From: Rhodopseudomonas pentothenatexigens | GTDB taxonomy: Bacteria; Pseudomonadota; Alphaproteobacteria; Rhizobiales; Xanthobacteraceae | Assembly: GCF_900218015.1 (NCBI RefSeq) | Contig: NZ_UFQQ01000007.1 | Span: 124,001 to 188,000 of the forward strand | Direction of reading: 5' to 3' | Length of the DNA: 64,000 nucleotides | Shown: piece by piece, positions 63,548-64,000 of the stretch | Numbering within the stretch: the first letter of the stretch is position 1 | Layout: each line of letters begins with the position of its first letter | Translations under genes and position numbers: made by a program | Notes under the pieces: generated by a model | Told to the model about the DNA's origin: nothing | Databases searched by the model: none | The model's input: only the letters and a program-made list of their open reading frames with translations

Positions 63548-64000
63548 ACGCGCCGGATCGTCACGTTCCCAAAGCCGCCGCCGCCAAGCTGCTGTCCGGC
63601 AACGCCGCCTGCGCTCAAGGCGCGATCGACGCCGGCTGCAAGTTCTTCGCCGGCTATCCGATCACGCCGTCCTCGGAAATCGCCGAGCGTCTATCGACCA
63701 TGCTGCCCGCCGCCGGCGGCGTGTTCATCCAGATGGAAGACGAGATCGCCGCGATGGCCGCGGTGGTTGGCGCCTCGATGGGCGGCGTCAAGGCGCTGAC
63801 TGCGACCTCTGGCCCCGGCTTCTCGCTGAAGCAGGAGAACATCGGCTACGCCGCCGGCGCCGAGATTCCCTGCGTCATCGTCAACGTGATGCGCGGCGGG
63901 CCGTCGACCGGCATGCCGACCCGGCCATCGCAGGCGGACATCTTCCAGACCCGCTACGGCAGCCACGGCGACTATCCGATGATCGTGCTGGCACCGGCCT
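63544..64000 (+). CDS. korA: 2-oxoacid:ferredoxin oxidoreductase alpha subunit (KorA-like), 5' end only
   Basis: The visible 152 codons start with ATG overlapping the previous stop. LSGNAACAQGAIDAGCKFFAGYPITPSSEI (about 18-47 in parts) is the typical beginning of KorA/VorA, and MEDEIAAMAAVVGASMGG, ATSGPGFSLKQENIGYAAGA and VNVMRGGPSTGMPTRPSQAD are all family motifs. The gene runs off the right edge of the window. A korB is expected next. It shares its transcript with iorA and iorB. Confidence 0.9.
   Translation, partial: MNAPDRHVPKAAAAKLLSGNAACAQGAIDAGCKFFAGYPITPSSEIAERLSTMLPAAGGVFIQMEDEIAAMAAVVGASMGGVKALTATSGPGFSLKQENIGYAAGAEIPCVIVNVMRGGPSTGMPTRPSQADIFQTRYGSHGDYPMIVLAPA

Overview
The window is 64 kb of high-GC, densely coding chromosome from an alphaproteobacterium of the Bradyrhizobium/Rhodopseudomonas group. 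I would guess a Rhodopseudomonas palustris-like purple non-sulfur bacterium. The pointers are a cytochrome b/c1 fusion gene (fbcH type), a histidyl-tRNA synthetase of the unusual alphaproteobacterial type, a CtrA-type operator, a TipF-like protein, a Rhizobiales-style Omp25/Omp31 porin-like protein, and several families of short palindromic repeats. I saw no rRNA, tRNA, CRISPR array, insertion sequence or prophage. Most genes are housekeeping or conserved alphaproteobacterial genes of unknown role.

Layout. 1-6.2 kb: RNA modification (rluB end, rsmD), then a leftward block uvrC-pgsA-moaD-moaE-prmB. 6.3-14 kb: outer-membrane protein with a perfect CtrA box, cold-shock protein, rlmJ, a CheY-like receiver, a hotdog thioesterase, a small tautomerase, hisS and an omega-amino acid transaminase. 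13.7-16.1 kb: TipF-like degenerate EAL protein and a HAD phosphatase. 16.1-23.2 kb: a leftward MoxR-DUF58-BatA/DUF4159-membrane protein locus, divergent from a rightward DUF1285-Nudix-DUF6111-cca operon (23.4-26.2 kb) held together by 4-base start/stop overlaps. 26.3-27.8 kb: a DUF2158 protein, queE and trmL. 28.0-30.7 kb: petA-fbcH, the whole cytochrome bc1 complex in two genes.

30.8-40.9 kb: dienelactone hydrolase, SDR, pdxH, a lipoprotein-like antigen, a DnaJ/CbpA protein, fabI, a histidine phosphatase, aroC, a class III adenylate cyclase, clpS and a DUF1194 VWA-type protein. 41.0-47.2 kb: a leftward group with a carotenoid oxygenase, a metallopeptidase-like VWA protein, a second MoxR-type AAA ATPase, a membrane protein and an alpha/beta hydrolase. 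47.4-56.0 kb: a peptide-use locus with an M81 (MlrC) peptidase, a fused DppD-DppF ATPase, DppC, DppB and an M20 peptidase. A periplasmic binding protein is divergent from it, behind a strong sigma-54 promoter candidate.

56.2-60.5 kb: a Cys-rich anchored protein, a CBS-pair protein, a CHAD protein and two unknown membrane proteins. 60.8-64 kb: iorA, an iorB-ferredoxin fusion and the start of a korA-like gene, joined by 4-base overlaps and cut by the window edge. This is a thiamine-diphosphate 2-oxoacid:ferredoxin oxidoreductase cluster of mixed ancestry.

The best candidates for undescribed biology are the two MoxR/VWA-type loci, the hybrid ior/kor cluster and the palindromic repeat families. 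Functions are assigned from motifs and family memory only; no database search was possible.
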